Positions 22,991 to 34,095 of a stretch of DNA of 64,000 nt are shown here, one piece after another. Numbering within the stretch: position 1 is the stretch's first letter; every line of letters begins with the position of its first letter. The notes under the pieces are model-generated. The model searched no databases, was not told the DNA's origin, and saw nothing but the letters and a program-made list of their open reading frames with translations. Made by a program: the position numbers and the translations under genes. The stretch lies in assembly GCA_965153455.1 (NCBI GenBank), contig OZ234493.1, forward strand, positions 9,786,213 through 9,850,212, read 5' to 3'. The DNA comes from Sphagnum compactum (lineage: Eukaryota; Bryophyta; Sphagnopsida; Sphagnales).

Positions 22991-23204
22991 ATGGATCGGA
23001 GAAAGCAACTGCAAGAATACCCAAGTCCACATATCAAAAAGTGTCGAGAAACACATTTCGTGTGTGCGTCTATACTTCCATGTAACAATTTAGATTGATA
23101 TAGACTTAACAAGACAAAGCAAAGCTTGGCAAGAGGACAGCAGAGAAAAGGGCACCCATAAGTCTCCACAAACACAAAGCATAACATGAAATTCAACTAC
23201 AGCC

Positions 23205-25164
23205 TTACACAAGACTAATGCATTTGTAATCCATCTGCAAGGAACTAATATAGGTTGGAAGGATGGCAATTTTAGACAGTGGGACATACCTGCTTGTATC
23301 TCTGTTCATATATCTGTGATGTTTTACAAGCCTGTTGTCCTCTGTTTCGTTCTCCATTCTTGAGAAGGATTGGTTTCTCAAGAGTTGCTGTGAAGGGTTT
23401 CTGGAAAAGCCAATGCGTCGTGAGTTTCTACTGGATGTTGCCATGTTCTTCAACCAGGGGTCAGGTGTCACAGCTGATGTGGAAGTTGTACAGCTGCTGA
23501 ATATAAATCGTTTAGCTATTCGGCTTGCAGTTACTACTTCTGCCTTTGCTTGCCTCAACTGCAAAAAAAAGAAACATTTTCAACTACCTGCCATCAAATA
23601 CCATAACCAGATTTGGTCACCATCCAGGTTACATCATTCTCAAAAGTATCACTCCATGTGATCTCTCTGGACCATTGAGGCTATAGAGCTTTGTGATCCA
23701 AATGTCAAAGCAAAAACAAAATGTCACAAGGCAACATGTTTGCTGATTAAGCTTCCAGGTCGTGAAACACAATTACTTCCATGACTAAACCCAACTCCAA
23801 TCATATGACAATCCTCTTGCCTCTCCAACACTGGAGCACGAAACTCCTGCACAAGTAGGAAAAAAGAATAACTGCACCTTTTCCATGGTGTTCCCAGCAG
23901 CTTCAACAGCTGCTTCACCAGCATTAGCAAACCTGTTTACCCACACTGCCCATAATCCACCCATCAAAACACACGTCATTCAGCTCCATTTGGATCTCAC
24001 ATACAAATTCAACTGTGAAACTATTATGAGGGTATTTTAAAGAAACTACAGCTGAAAATGCACTCATGCATACTAAACATAAACTAACCTAAAGCAGTAT
24101 ATTGCATGGAGACAGCATGCAGTCACAGTGCCCCTATCTACTTCACCAGACCAGTTTCCCAGAAGTCAAAAGGTTGCAAAAGAACATTAACAAAACCTAA
24201 AGTAGAATGCCATACATGCAGTAACTATTTCTTTGCTTTCGCCTCTAACTTGCCCTGACTAGCAACTCAAGATGACAAATAAAGTACCAGAATCAATATG
24301 AGAAAGGCCTTACATGGAAGCTTTGGGACACCAAGCCTTTCACACAAGGCATCACAGAAGTGGTTGCAGTTGCGGGAGAGTGGATCATAAGAGGAGCCAT
24401 TCCACTCACGGCTGAGCTCTGACAAAATCTGGCCAATCCGTCTCCGTGACAAGAGGATATGTCCGAGTACAATACTTTCCCTATGTGTGTACATGGGGTT
24501 CATTGTCGGTGTACAACAGAACACACCAGTGCCAAACTCACAGTATCCAAATGACCATTCTTCACTATACACCTGCATAAAGAAGTACCCGAGCTCACTT
24601 TCAACACACAAACCCTTAGGGTTGCATAAGTTATGCAGTGTAACCTTCCCAATTGAGCCACAAAAATAGAGTTGTGTGGCATGGATGGACTCAGAGCTCT
24701 ACAGAAAAGTAGGCTCTCTGGAGCAAGAATACAAAACAATACTGCAGGTAGTTGGGTCACAAAACCAGCATTTTGGTGCATGGTGTTAGCTTGTGAAACC
24801 TAGGACATAGACAGTCAACTGTTCAGATACCCAATGAGTCTGCAACATGCACTGTGGAAATCAAAACTGTGTCTAGAATTCTCTTGATACATCCTGTCTG
24901 CTCACTCAGTGATAAACACTTCAAGGCAATCTTCTAGTCCTAACTTTTGTAAAGAACTTTTTCTTTTCTTTTTTTGCAAATATGGCGTTTCTTTGCCACA
25001 ATGAAGCCGTTGCAATATAAGTGACGGACCTGAATAGCACCGTGGAAAATGCCACCAATGCCCATACCATCGCGCAGTATCTTATTAAGTCTCCGAATGG
25101 TGGCGTTTGCACGTCCACTCCCGCTGTTCGTGACATCGTAGACATGTAGGACCACCTCCGTCAT
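23205..25164 (-). CDS. DeSI-like PPPDE-family cysteine isopeptidase, ~271 aa, 4 (or 5) exons
   Basis: Member of the PPPDE/DeSI papain-like peptidases, which remove SUMO or ubiquitin from substrates in animals; the substrate of this plant-type protein is not known from sequence. Exons are 25164-25030, 24572-24314, 23945-23878 and 23558 onward. All introns are GT-AG. The start MTEVVLHVYDVTNSG is the usual start for plant members. The two catalytic positions are present: His41 in GGIFHGAIQ and Cys114 in NCNHFCDALCERLG. WSFGYCEFGTGVF and NPMYTHRESIVLG (residues 51-80) are also typical. The tail after VVTASRIAKRF is Ser/Arg-rich and low-complexity. Exon 4 either reads through to a stop at 23205, giving 271 aa, or is spliced at a good donor (AAGCAG then GTATGT, 23290/23289) to a further exon such as the one after TCCTTGCAG near 23238. 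The C-terminus is therefore uncertain; the catalytic domain is not. Confidence 0.92.
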
Positions 25165-26415
25165 TCCTTGTTTTTTTCTCTTCTTTCTTTCTTGTGCCTC
25201 AAAAACCACAAGAAGACGTGGGAGGAGAAAACACAACCACCAAGCTGTACTGCTCTCTATTCACTTTCTTGGTCTCTGTTTCTGGAAACACAACAAAACA
25301 GCAAGCAAGAACAAAATGACAAAATGCTTTCAGGTTCTTCTTGCTCTTGTTGCAGCGAAAAAATTGCAACTACTTACACAAGCTCCTGTTCTTTCATCTC
25401 CATTTTCCTGTGTGTCTCATTGATTACCAAGCTCTGGTTCCTTGCCATTTCGTCCTTGAGTGTTTTTTTCTCAAGAAACCAAGAGAAGAAAAAGACACTA
25501 GAGAAACAACAAGGAACCAAAGAGAAAAAAGAAAACCGTCACAGGTCTCTCCATTCACTTTCTCACATGAACACAACAGAAGGAGAGAAGAAGAGAAACC
25601 ACAAAACAAAAAAAGGAAAAAAGACACAGACAGCGAACAAAAACGAACACTCATAGCACCACAACTTCTTATTTACTCTGCTGCTTCTCCTCTCTCTCTC
25701 TCTCTCTCTAGCTAACACACCAAAAGAGCTTTTGCAGCATTTTCTCACTTACTCGATTTTCGTTTGGTCGGAAGTATTGCCTGTGTCCTATTCCCCCATG
25801 TGCTCCTTTCTCCTCACGAGTTCTCACTCACTCAGTCCTTCCTTTCTCCCTTTCTCCTTTTCTTTCGTTTCTTCCCTCCTTCCGTTGAGCCTCATTTGCA
25901 CTCTGAAGACTGCAACTCCAATGCAAGAAGATCAGCATCACACTTGACTGGTTTGTCACAAGCAGCGTCCATAATTCCCTTGTAATAAAACAAAATCTTT
26001 TGTTTGTCCTCGTGCTCTTGTTGTTGTTGTTCTGCTTCCCTGGGACGCGCTGCGCCGCTGCTCCTCGTGCGCTTCTGCTCCCTGCAGCAGCTTCGTTGCT
26101 GCCACTGTGCTGTGCAGCAGCGCTTGTGGCGTTTGTTGGCAGACAGGAATCAAAGCGACACAAGACGAGAGAAGAAAGAGAGTAAGTACGTTAGTAAAGT
26201 TAACGTAAAGAGAGAGAAAAAGAAGCCAGCCTGACAGTAGCCTCTTCTTTTTTACATTCAAATTAATTTTTACCCTTTACAGTACGTAAGGTAAAAAGAG
26301 AGCCTCCCACAAAGGAAAACAGACTTCAGCCGGGTACCGAGTGTTGGGCGGGTATCAACTTCTGAACACAGGTACCAGCTGGTGCCTACTGGTGGTATTG
26401 AATAATTTTGAAATT
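25165..26415 (-). promoter_or_regulatory. 5' leader/promoter region of the DeSI-like gene
   Basis: Upstream of the minus-strand start codon. A CT dinucleotide tract on the plus strand (25689-25710) reads GAGAGA on the gene strand, as often seen in plant leaders and promoters. C/T- and A-rich low-complexity sequence continues to about 25900, and a GC-rich patch lies at 26035-26140. Open frames here (for example 25168-25656 on the plus strand) have low-complexity products and are not taken as genes. No transcription start can be fixed. Confidence 0.35.
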
Positions 26416-26600
26416 TTCATACCAGCCTGGAGCCCGGTCCTGGTACCTATTGGATCCTTTTAAAAAATTTCATACCTGCCCGGAGCCTGGTCCTAGTACC
26501 TATTGGATCCTTTTTAAAGCTTTCATACCAGCCCGGAGCCTGGTCCTGGTATTGGATGTTTTTAAAAAAAAATTCATACCAGCCTGTTCCTGGTATTAGG
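26416..26600 (+). repeat. 52-bp tandem repeat, 3.4 copies
   Basis: Units start at 26417, 26469, 26522 and 26573 with TTCATACC, followed by AGCCCGGAGCCTGGTCCTGG, TACCTATTGGATCC and an A-rich spacer. The last copy is truncated. Related GGTACC-type words continue on both sides (26340-26400, 26600-26720), so the array is part of a larger degenerate repeat. Confidence 0.9.
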
Positions 26601-27090
26601 GTCCAAGGCTGATTTTTGGCTGGTACCTATGTGACAAGTATATATGCCTGATATTGAGACTAATATAGTCCTGGTATTAAACTCTCGTATTATCTCAAGT
26701 GCCTACCAGTCAGGTATTGGTTACGAGGTTGGGTATATTGCCTCATGTTATACCCATCTGGCCGGTTCTTTCATACCGAGGCCAGTACTTTGTATGTACA
26801 AGAGTACCCAACCAACACTGGTCAATACTCAGTACCATAAGTTGTTTGTAGAATGTTCTCATACACTGTCTGGTGCTTCCCTTGTGATCAGACATGAAAC
26901 CCGTTCATCCGGTTAAAACCTAATACAAGGATGCATCCAGTTATCACATGGGATCATGTGCATTGTGTGGTGGCTAAGTAGCCTGAGTATACTGACTGTA
27001 GTTAAGTAGCCTGTGTGTACACTGACTGTAGTTATAGTCGGTGCTTTTTCTTGCGTTTCAAATAATTTGATATTGAAAGAAAGGGGGTCC
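26601..27090. other. Intergenic sequence, no gene seen
   Basis: Contains scattered relatives of the neighbouring GGTACC/CCTGGTATT repeat and a plus-strand open frame of 90 codons (26644-26916) without a recognised domain. Confidence 0.35.
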
Positions 27091-27232
27091 GGCAGCTTTA
27101 ATTTGAACATGATGAATTTTGACAGTTTGAGAACCAAAACTCAAAGAAAATTCAAAGGCGTCCAGCACAGCCTTAATTTGAACATGATGAATTTGGACAG
27201 TTTGAAAAAATGAAAACTCAAAAAAATTCATT
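27091..27232 (+). repeat. 75-bp tandem duplication
   Basis: TTAATTTGAACATGATGAAT begins at 27098 and again at 27173, each time followed by a GACAGTTTGA phrase and an AAACTCAAA phrase. The copies differ at several bases. Confidence 0.85.
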
Positions 27233-28439
27233 GTATTTTGCATACAGATGGACTCAGAGTTGTACAAAGATACTCTGGGCAAAAGTTTATCAGCCGAAAT
27301 TTTTCAGAGTATCTCTACATGGCACATTGTAAAGTCTAGAATATGTCCTCCGCAAATGGCAAGACATTTTGAAAAAGAAAATGCCCACATGAAACGCCCA
27401 CTCCATTCCATGTTTTGAAACGCCTCACCCTGGAGTGGGTGTCTTTTTTTCAATTGGCCCACCTCTTTTTACTGTATTTTTCCCATGATATCCACCAGGT
27501 ATTATGGGGAATATGAAAATTTTAAAACTTTGTCGGTGCTTTATGCAGGATAGCACCTTGGATGGGTGCACTCCCATTAAAAGCCCCTTGACTCCATCCC
27601 TCTCATTTATTTTAAGAACACCCTACTCTTAGGTATTACCTTATTACACTTGGAGTAGCTCCTCACATGCCCTGTACCTATTCAGTGGGCCATCAACAAT
27701 ATTTCTCACACTGAACATATGGTTTCTCAAGCCTCACCCCTAGACATGAAAACTGAGATTATAAAAGGTGAAAATATATTAATAAAAAACCACTTGGACC
27801 TATTATTCCATACAAGCAATCAAGAGAAATTATTAAACTATGGACATCATGTGCTAAAATATTGGCCCAAAGCCATTTTATTACCCCAAACCAACATCAG
27901 CTTTATATTATTCTTCATCCAAAACATATCGTGCCATGTGCCAAAGGGAATGCTCTTCCTACAACACAAGGTTGTGATCTCAAAGCATGAGTTTTTGGCC
28001 AGGATAGTGTAATGTGAAAATTTAATATTTTTCTCCAAACTTCTCTTGGGGAATTTCTTTAATGTCAAAGTGCACCGACCATATGGTATATTTTGTGTAA
28101 GGAAAAGCTTGGGATTGGGCCCGATGGCATGCTCAAAATAAAAGGGCCTAGGGTGAGGCAGTCGTCAAGTCCAGGCTTATGGTTTGGGAATGTCCCCGAC
28201 TGTGGGGCCTTGCACACAATATAGCAAGAGGCAAAGCTTCCTATAAAGTCTAAACAACTAAGGGTACACTATGAGATTTCTCCAAGTGCTCAAAGGAAGA
28301 CCTAGACATAGAGCACCCTTGGGAAATGCGCATGAGTGGAGTGAGTCTGTAGATATGGGTTTGTAGTTTGAGATTGCACACCCTTTTATAATGCACACCT
28401 GCTATAGAAATGAATAATGTACATTAAGGCATGTCTTAT
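27233..28439. other. Intergenic sequence with a diverged copy of the 9.4-kb dispersed repeat
   Basis: From about 27375 to 27610 the sequence shares features with the element at 9.3-9.7 kb: TTTTGAAACGCC and CCCAC patches, and a degenerate palindrome (CCATGATATCCACCAGGTAT followed by TATGG, near 27483) at the corresponding place. A short inverted repeat CCCACTCCA/TGGAGTGGG lies at about 27399-27440. The rest, including a 97-codon frame at 27719-28012, has no recognised function. Confidence 0.35.
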
Positions 28440-28664
28440 GGTGCATTCACACTTTGCTGTTAAGTCAGTGTTAACTGAAAATCTAGGTGGCATCCTAGGT
28501 GGCACCCAATGTCAAATGGGTCATAGCTTAACCTTAAGTGAATGTTAGCTCAACCTTAAGACGAATGTAAAATTTTCATGGTAACTAGGTTTAAGTCCTA
28601 AATGGCTAGCATGGTGTTAGGGGACTCAACCTTAGAGTCCCTTACACCAAGTGTGAATGCACCT
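28440..28664. mobile_element. Tourist-like MITE candidate with 15-bp perfect terminal inverted repeats
   Basis: GGTGCATTCACACTT at 28440-28454 is perfectly inverted as AAGTGTGAATGCACC at 28650-28664, bounding a 225-bp segment with no coding capacity. TTA lies immediately right of the right arm and one base away on the left. This would fit the 3-bp TTA/TAA target duplication of PIF/Harbinger-derived MITEs. The superfamily assignment is an inference; the inverted repeat is directly visible. Confidence 0.7.
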
Positions 28665-30339
28665 TAAAGTAGAAATCTTACAATTGCTGTATATTACCAG
28701 AATAGCCCTCAACACTACTGAGTTGAATACTGTACCTATGACTAATATTCGGCATTTTTTGCTGAATATTTTATTAGAGTTAGAAAATGAGGTGAGGCAG
28801 TTTCAAATTTAATTTTCCAGAATTTCAACATATGAGGAACAACTATGCAAAGTCCACCTCTTGCTCTGTATTTGTAATAATAATAACCCAATAATAAATA
28901 GTATTTCCCTTTTTGGGAGTTTGATTCTCAACAATTTCAGCAAATGGTTATAAAATTTTGCCATTTTTCAACTAGACCTTTTGTGAATTATTTTGCGCCA
29001 AAAATCAGTTGTCTCTGTAAGGTGTACTCATGCAAATTAAAGAACATGCACATTGGTTCTGAACTGTTCTTTGTGTAGGGTAAAGTCTTAGAGTGTGGGC
29101 ATTCCCAAAATAAGCAGAGGGGAAAGCCCTGCTATAGGGCAGTACGTACTGCCCTGGAACAGACGGCAGAGCCTGAAGTCTAGCATAAAGCTGGATGAGT
29201 TCCCTCTTTTTCTCAACAGTGAAAGTTCGGGCACTAATTTTCAATGGTCACGATCTCTGAGATATGATGTTTGATGCCTCAATTTGTGAGTGAACCAACC
29301 TCTTTTGCTCTTTGCAAGAAATGAATGCTTAGTTTCTTCTTGAGGATTTCTTCTTCCTTTCATGCCCTCCCCATTAGTTGGATCAGGATTGGAAAATTTC
29401 TCTCTTGTACATTGGCCTACATAAATTTAGGTCTAAAGTTCTAAATAGTTAGTTTTTGTTGCACATATGTTGTATATAAGATGTGCATGTACTTACTCAC
29501 CCTATCTTTCAAGTTTGACTTGTAACAGATTTTTGAGTCTTAGTTTAAGTTGTAATTGTTTTCAAAGCCTAAGTAGAATTCTTGTTGGATATCAGTTTAG
29601 TCACCATCTTTTGAAAGGGAAAAAAAAAGGGCGAAAAGTCATGTATTAAAAAAGGATGTTACAATCCTGCATGAGGTTGCAATTCCATATGTGTTGCTCT
29701 TTCCCATTTCTAAGCTTCCCTTTAAATACGTTAGAAAATTTCTGGTAGGTTTTTAATGTATTAATGGGAAAGAAAAACATGTATGCAATAAACTGGGCTC
29801 ACACCAATAAATTTGACAACCATTTACACATAAGTATGTTTTTTTTTTTTCTGGGGGTCTCTTCTGGCACTTCTTGGCATATCTATTGGCTCTGCTCCTT
29901 GTGCCAACTTTGGCAAAGTTCACACCAGAAAAATGTAAAAATATGAAATGTTTCATGAAGTTCACAAAAGAAAAAATGAACTCAGAAACAAACACTTGAT
30001 GAGCAAACCTAAAAATGTGAGAGACATGTGGAGACCAAATGAAATTTACATCGATCCCTGGTCTAACCCTTACAGGCAGGATTGCCAATCAATTGACAAT
30101 CATTCACACGTAGGTGTTTTTGTTTCTTCTTCACATGGAAATGGACACCTTAATTTCTTGTGTTGAGCATTCAATGTTTGAAATGTACACTATTGTGAGC
30201 ACCTGGCTCCCCTCACAAGTCCCCCCCGCCCCCCAACCTTCTTCAATGCTCATAGGTTCAAATCTCTAGTTATTAAATCAATCCTCTTGGAAATGTGCAA
30301 TACTTGCCCACATGGTCATGAACTTGGTACCTGCACCAG
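28665..30339. other. Intergenic sequence, no gene; one 20-bp perfect palindrome
   Basis: AT-rich DNA with scattered frames under 112 codons and no recognised domain. The only notable structure is a perfect palindrome at 29136-29155 centred on AGTACGTACT and flanked by GGGC/GCCC. Confidence 0.4.
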
Positions 30340-30620
30340 TGGTTTTTTTAAACAAATTTCTGGTTGTAGCTAAAGTGGCGATCATCCCTAGGAAGATTTA
30401 GCCAAATCTGGCTATAAACCAAAAGTAAAAGTACACTTCTTTAATCATCCTTCTAGATGTCTCGCTACACAATGACAACCACATGTATGAAATCTTGTGA
30501 ATTTTTTTTTAAAATTCTCACTTCTGGCAATGAAAACCTTTAAAATTACTTTTTTCTAAATTTAATTTCTCATTTTGGCGATATATTGCCAGCAAAAAAG
30601 AAGGATGATCTGCACCCATT
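30340..30620 (+). repeat. Dispersed repeat 'TAGCCAAATCTGGCTA' family, copy 1
   Basis: Core GTAGCTAAAGTGGCGATCAT, CCCTAGGAAGATTTAGCC and AAATCTGGCTATAAACC at 30366-30420, preceded by a T-run. Further right, TTCTGGCAATG and TTTTGGCGATATATTGCC correspond to the distal part of other copies. Shared with copies near 39.2, 39.6, 53.7, 54.1 and 56.6 kb. No coding capacity. Confidence 0.7.
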
Positions 30621-30859
30621 TTCGCCAGAAGAGTACGCTCATAATCCTTCATCTTTAGAGGGTTGGAAATTTGGATGTTGTTGGGTGCAAAGATGTAATT
30701 CCACATTCCTTCTTTAAAACAAGAACCATTTCTTTTGAATTTTGGCTTATTGACTCTGATATGACCAAGAAGCCCATCTGGTGATCACATTGTTGGCCAA
30801 CTAAGCATGACACTGTATCTAAGTTTTTTCTTAAAGAAACTATAGGTTAGGAAGGAATC

Positions 30860-30895
<36 letters not shown>

Positions 30896-31698
30896 GTGAT
30901 GGATGACATAATTCAACAAAAATACTTTTGAAACAATGACCTAATTGGCCGATCCATATAATTCCTAATACCTACTCTCATGCTTCACTAATACTAATTC
31001 CTAATGCTCCCATATTTGACTAATACTAATTCCTAATACTCTCTCTTGGCAGTGAGTAATTTTGTCTGATGTTCAGGTGAAGAATCAAGACACCATTTCA
31101 TTGTATTGTAGCTAAACCAAGAGGGATGCACTAAATCCAACATGGTGTATCAAACTTTGAAGTCCCTGAGCACTGCTGGCAATTCAAGTCTTCATTAAGA
31201 TGGGGGATGGACTAGTGTAGGATTTGCACTAATTACATCAAGTCTCTCTATCCATTTGTAAAGCCTATCTTCTTCCCAAACTGGAAAACGCTTCTTCAGT
31301 CATGAATTTTGCAATTGTATTAAGCTGGCCTTGCTTAAAGGACAGAGTAATAAGTTCATTTTGTGCAGGGAAGGAAACAGGGTTCTTCAGTCAAACAGGC
31401 TTTGACTAGAGTCAAAGTTTTGTTATTAGAAACCAAAAGAACTTTGTACTGTGGTTACCTATCTAGTTTATGAGGAGGCTATATGAGCTCACTTTTAAAA
31501 TACTGGATTGCTGGTGAAGCCACGTGGCTTGTCCATATTTGAAGTCTCAAACGAAGTCTTGAGACATCTTGCGACCTGGTTCATTTTTTCAATCTATCAC
31601 TGCCTATCAATGGTCAGGTGTCAAATTCATGTCCAAAAGATGTGCTTCACTTGTCAAAAGATGAACTTCAAAAAAATGAAGACATGCATTGATTTTTT

Positions 31699-31729
<31 letters not shown>

Positions 31730-33100
31730 CAAATGAATTTCAAAGAAATTTAAGCCTAGGGGTGTGAACCAGCCCTTTAATTCTGGCAAACATTTGGCAA
31801 AAAGCACTATAAATTTTTGTACGGCAACAAGCATATGTAAAAAAATAGTGAAAAACATAAGTAGCCAGAAAACCTAAAAGGCATCCGGCATTGGAGCCAT
31901 GTTGTTTTACGTGTAGTGAACAACATCATTGTGATATTTCAATCCACCATTGATTGCCATCGCCATGTTCTCCCATCATCACCATAGGATATTGCTAGCG
32001 TGTCACATCACCATTGTAGGATATCACCATCTGGTCCCATCCTCACCATAGATGTAGTTAGTTCATCTCATCCGTCAAATAGGGTTTAGGGTTTAATGTC
32101 ACCATTTAGTTTGTCGAGACTCAATTGTTTATCACCATAACTTCATGTCTGTGAGGAGAGCTCATCGCCTCATTGTCACCTAGTACATTACACTAGAGCC
32201 TAGTACTACTAGTGCGTGCTATGAAATTTATTTGGTAGGTTGATTCATAGTTCCTTTGGATTGCTTCCAAACGTTGTTGATGTTTGGTTTCCTTGTAAGT
32301 GTGCAATGGACTCACAAAGATATTGATTTTCTTGTTGCATATGCCTAGAGCAATAAGAACTTCTTCTATGGATGGAACTATTTGTTCTTTTGAAATGGAC
32401 ATGGTGAAAGAAATATGAAAAATCAAAACTTCGAAAAAAGTTTGGTAATTCGCAACCTCTTGAAAACTTTTACGTTTGAAGTAGAAGGGTGATCCACACT
32501 CGACTTCCACAATTTTTTTAAAAATAAATAAATAAATAAAATGATTATAATGACAACAAGAATAGATGTAAGCTTGATGAGAATCTGTTCAAGCTATCAT
32601 GGACATGAAAAATTACAAGAATAGAAACTAAGCTAAAGACAAAACAAGGAAAACAAATCATAAGAAATGCAAGCCTAAATTTAATCCAAGAATGGAAACA
32701 CAAAAACACAAGGCAAAAACACAATATATGCTAAAAGATGATTCAAATGGAACTTTATTCTGATGATGTATGAAAACAAAAGTTAAGACAAGTAAGTGTA
32801 CCCAAAACTGGTGTTGAACATATTGAAGGTAATGGGAGGTCCTACCCTTATTTATACCCCATTAGGGACCTAGTTCAAGGAAGTTTTTATAGAGGCTTCC
32901 ATGTGTGCACCGATCAAGAAGCTTCCTAACTAATAGTGAATTAGGAGTTAACTAATAGTTAACGATGATGCAAGCAATGATGTAGGTGACTATGTTGGTG
33001 TAAACAATGATGCGAACGACAATTTTGATGCAAGCGATGATGAAACGACTATGTTGATGTAAGCGATGAATGATGGTGGTGTCCATGACATCATATGATC
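30621..33100. other. Intergenic sequence with simple repeats
   Basis: (GA)n tracts at about 30867-30893 and 31701-31724, an AAAT-type tract at about 32520-32540, CACCAT-rich words at 31940-32050 and a degenerate GATGATGCAAGC-type array with ~59-bp spacing at 32960-33075. A minus-strand open frame of 105 codons (32193-32510, MEVECGSPFYFKRKSF start) has balanced composition but no family I recognise. No gene is called. Confidence 0.45.
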
Positions 33101-33114
33101 GCACAAGGAAATTT

Positions 33115-34095
33115 CAACTTATGTGGGGTGCAAAGCTCCTTTAAGGGCTAAAGGTGTTCTGGCTACTAATGGGGTGCTTCATAATGTGAGATGCAAGGTC
33201 TACACCACAATTGACAGGAAACCTTATTTACTTGCTCCCAAGTTGGATATTTTGATGAAACGTGAGGGTAGGAAGAAAGCAGAAAAGGATTTGCTAAAAT
33301 TCAACGTCAAAAAAGGTGAATGGTATAACATCAAATCTTGCAAACATAAATAAAACCAAACTTTGTTTTCTACCAGAGCACCTACAACTATTTTACAATA
33401 GGTCAATAAGAACACCCATTTGGAGCTGGAGAGGAAAATAGTCTAGTTTGCAACCTTGTTTCAAATCTTAAAAACTAACCATCTTATGGTGGAATATGAA
33501 AAAAGGAAGTCTCTCTACTCTTTCCTTGGTGTGCCTAAGAACCTTAAAATGCACTAAGGTTTGACTCTTTTTGTTGGGTTATGACTGAATTCATGTATGC
33601 CCAAATGACTAACAAAATTTTGGGAATTTTTTGTGCTTCTCATTATGTGGCTTTGAATGTGACGAGGTGAGCCCCATTGATAACGGGAGATAAATTTCCA
33701 TACATGTTTATGTGATGCAAAATTGGGTGAGACTTCCCATGATGATCTCTCTTCAAATAATTGTTTATGGAGTAGGAGTTGATAACCTCACTATTGTCAT
33801 CATGGAGGCCTTACAAAATAGTGAAGGCTTAAGTTCTACTGTTGTAGCTAAGAAGCTACTTTGTTTTGGGGCTGATGGGGTAAGTACATTCAAGGGGTAT
33901 TAAAACTGGGGTCATTAAAAAAACAAACACAAACTATGCACCTTTTTCCATTGGGGTTCATTGCATGGCTCATAAACGTAATCTTGCATTCAAGACATTG
34001 TCTACCCTGGGAATAATTAGTAGCATTGAGGATTTGTTATAAAGCTGCCATGCATATTTTGCTCACAATCCAAAGAAGCACCTTGTCCAATAACA
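33115..34095 (+). pseudogene. hAT-type (DUF4371-like) transposase remnant
   Basis: Chained frames give, in order, an N-terminal module (RCKVYTTIDRKPYLLAPKLD, then VKKGEWYNIKSCKHK, 33190-33350), LMVEYEKRKSLYSFLGVPKN (about 33485-33545), MQNWVRLPMMISLQ, GVDNLTIVIMEALQ and VVAKKLLCFGADGVSTFKG (33715-33897). After a stop follow FSIGVHCMAHKRNLAFKTLS and TLGIISSIEDLL, a stop, and SCHAYFAHNPKKHL (33950-34085). The CFGADGVSTFKG and HCMAHKRNLAFK blocks are characteristic of plant hAT-related transposases of the DUF4371 / zinc-finger-862-like group. Several stops and frameshifts; the C-terminal dimerisation domain is not visible. Target duplications and inverted repeats were not found. Confidence 0.8.

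Noticed and set aside
25168-25656. 162-codon plus-strand open frame upstream of the DeSI-like gene
   Set aside because: Lys/Glu/Ser-rich low-complexity product from A- and CT-rich leader sequence, antisense to the promoter side of a well-supported gene; no domain.
30180-30270. Possible tRNA-like region with GGTTCAAATCT
   Set aside because: B-box-like word is present but there is no A box at the right distance and no cloverleaf; only a C-rich tract lies upstream.
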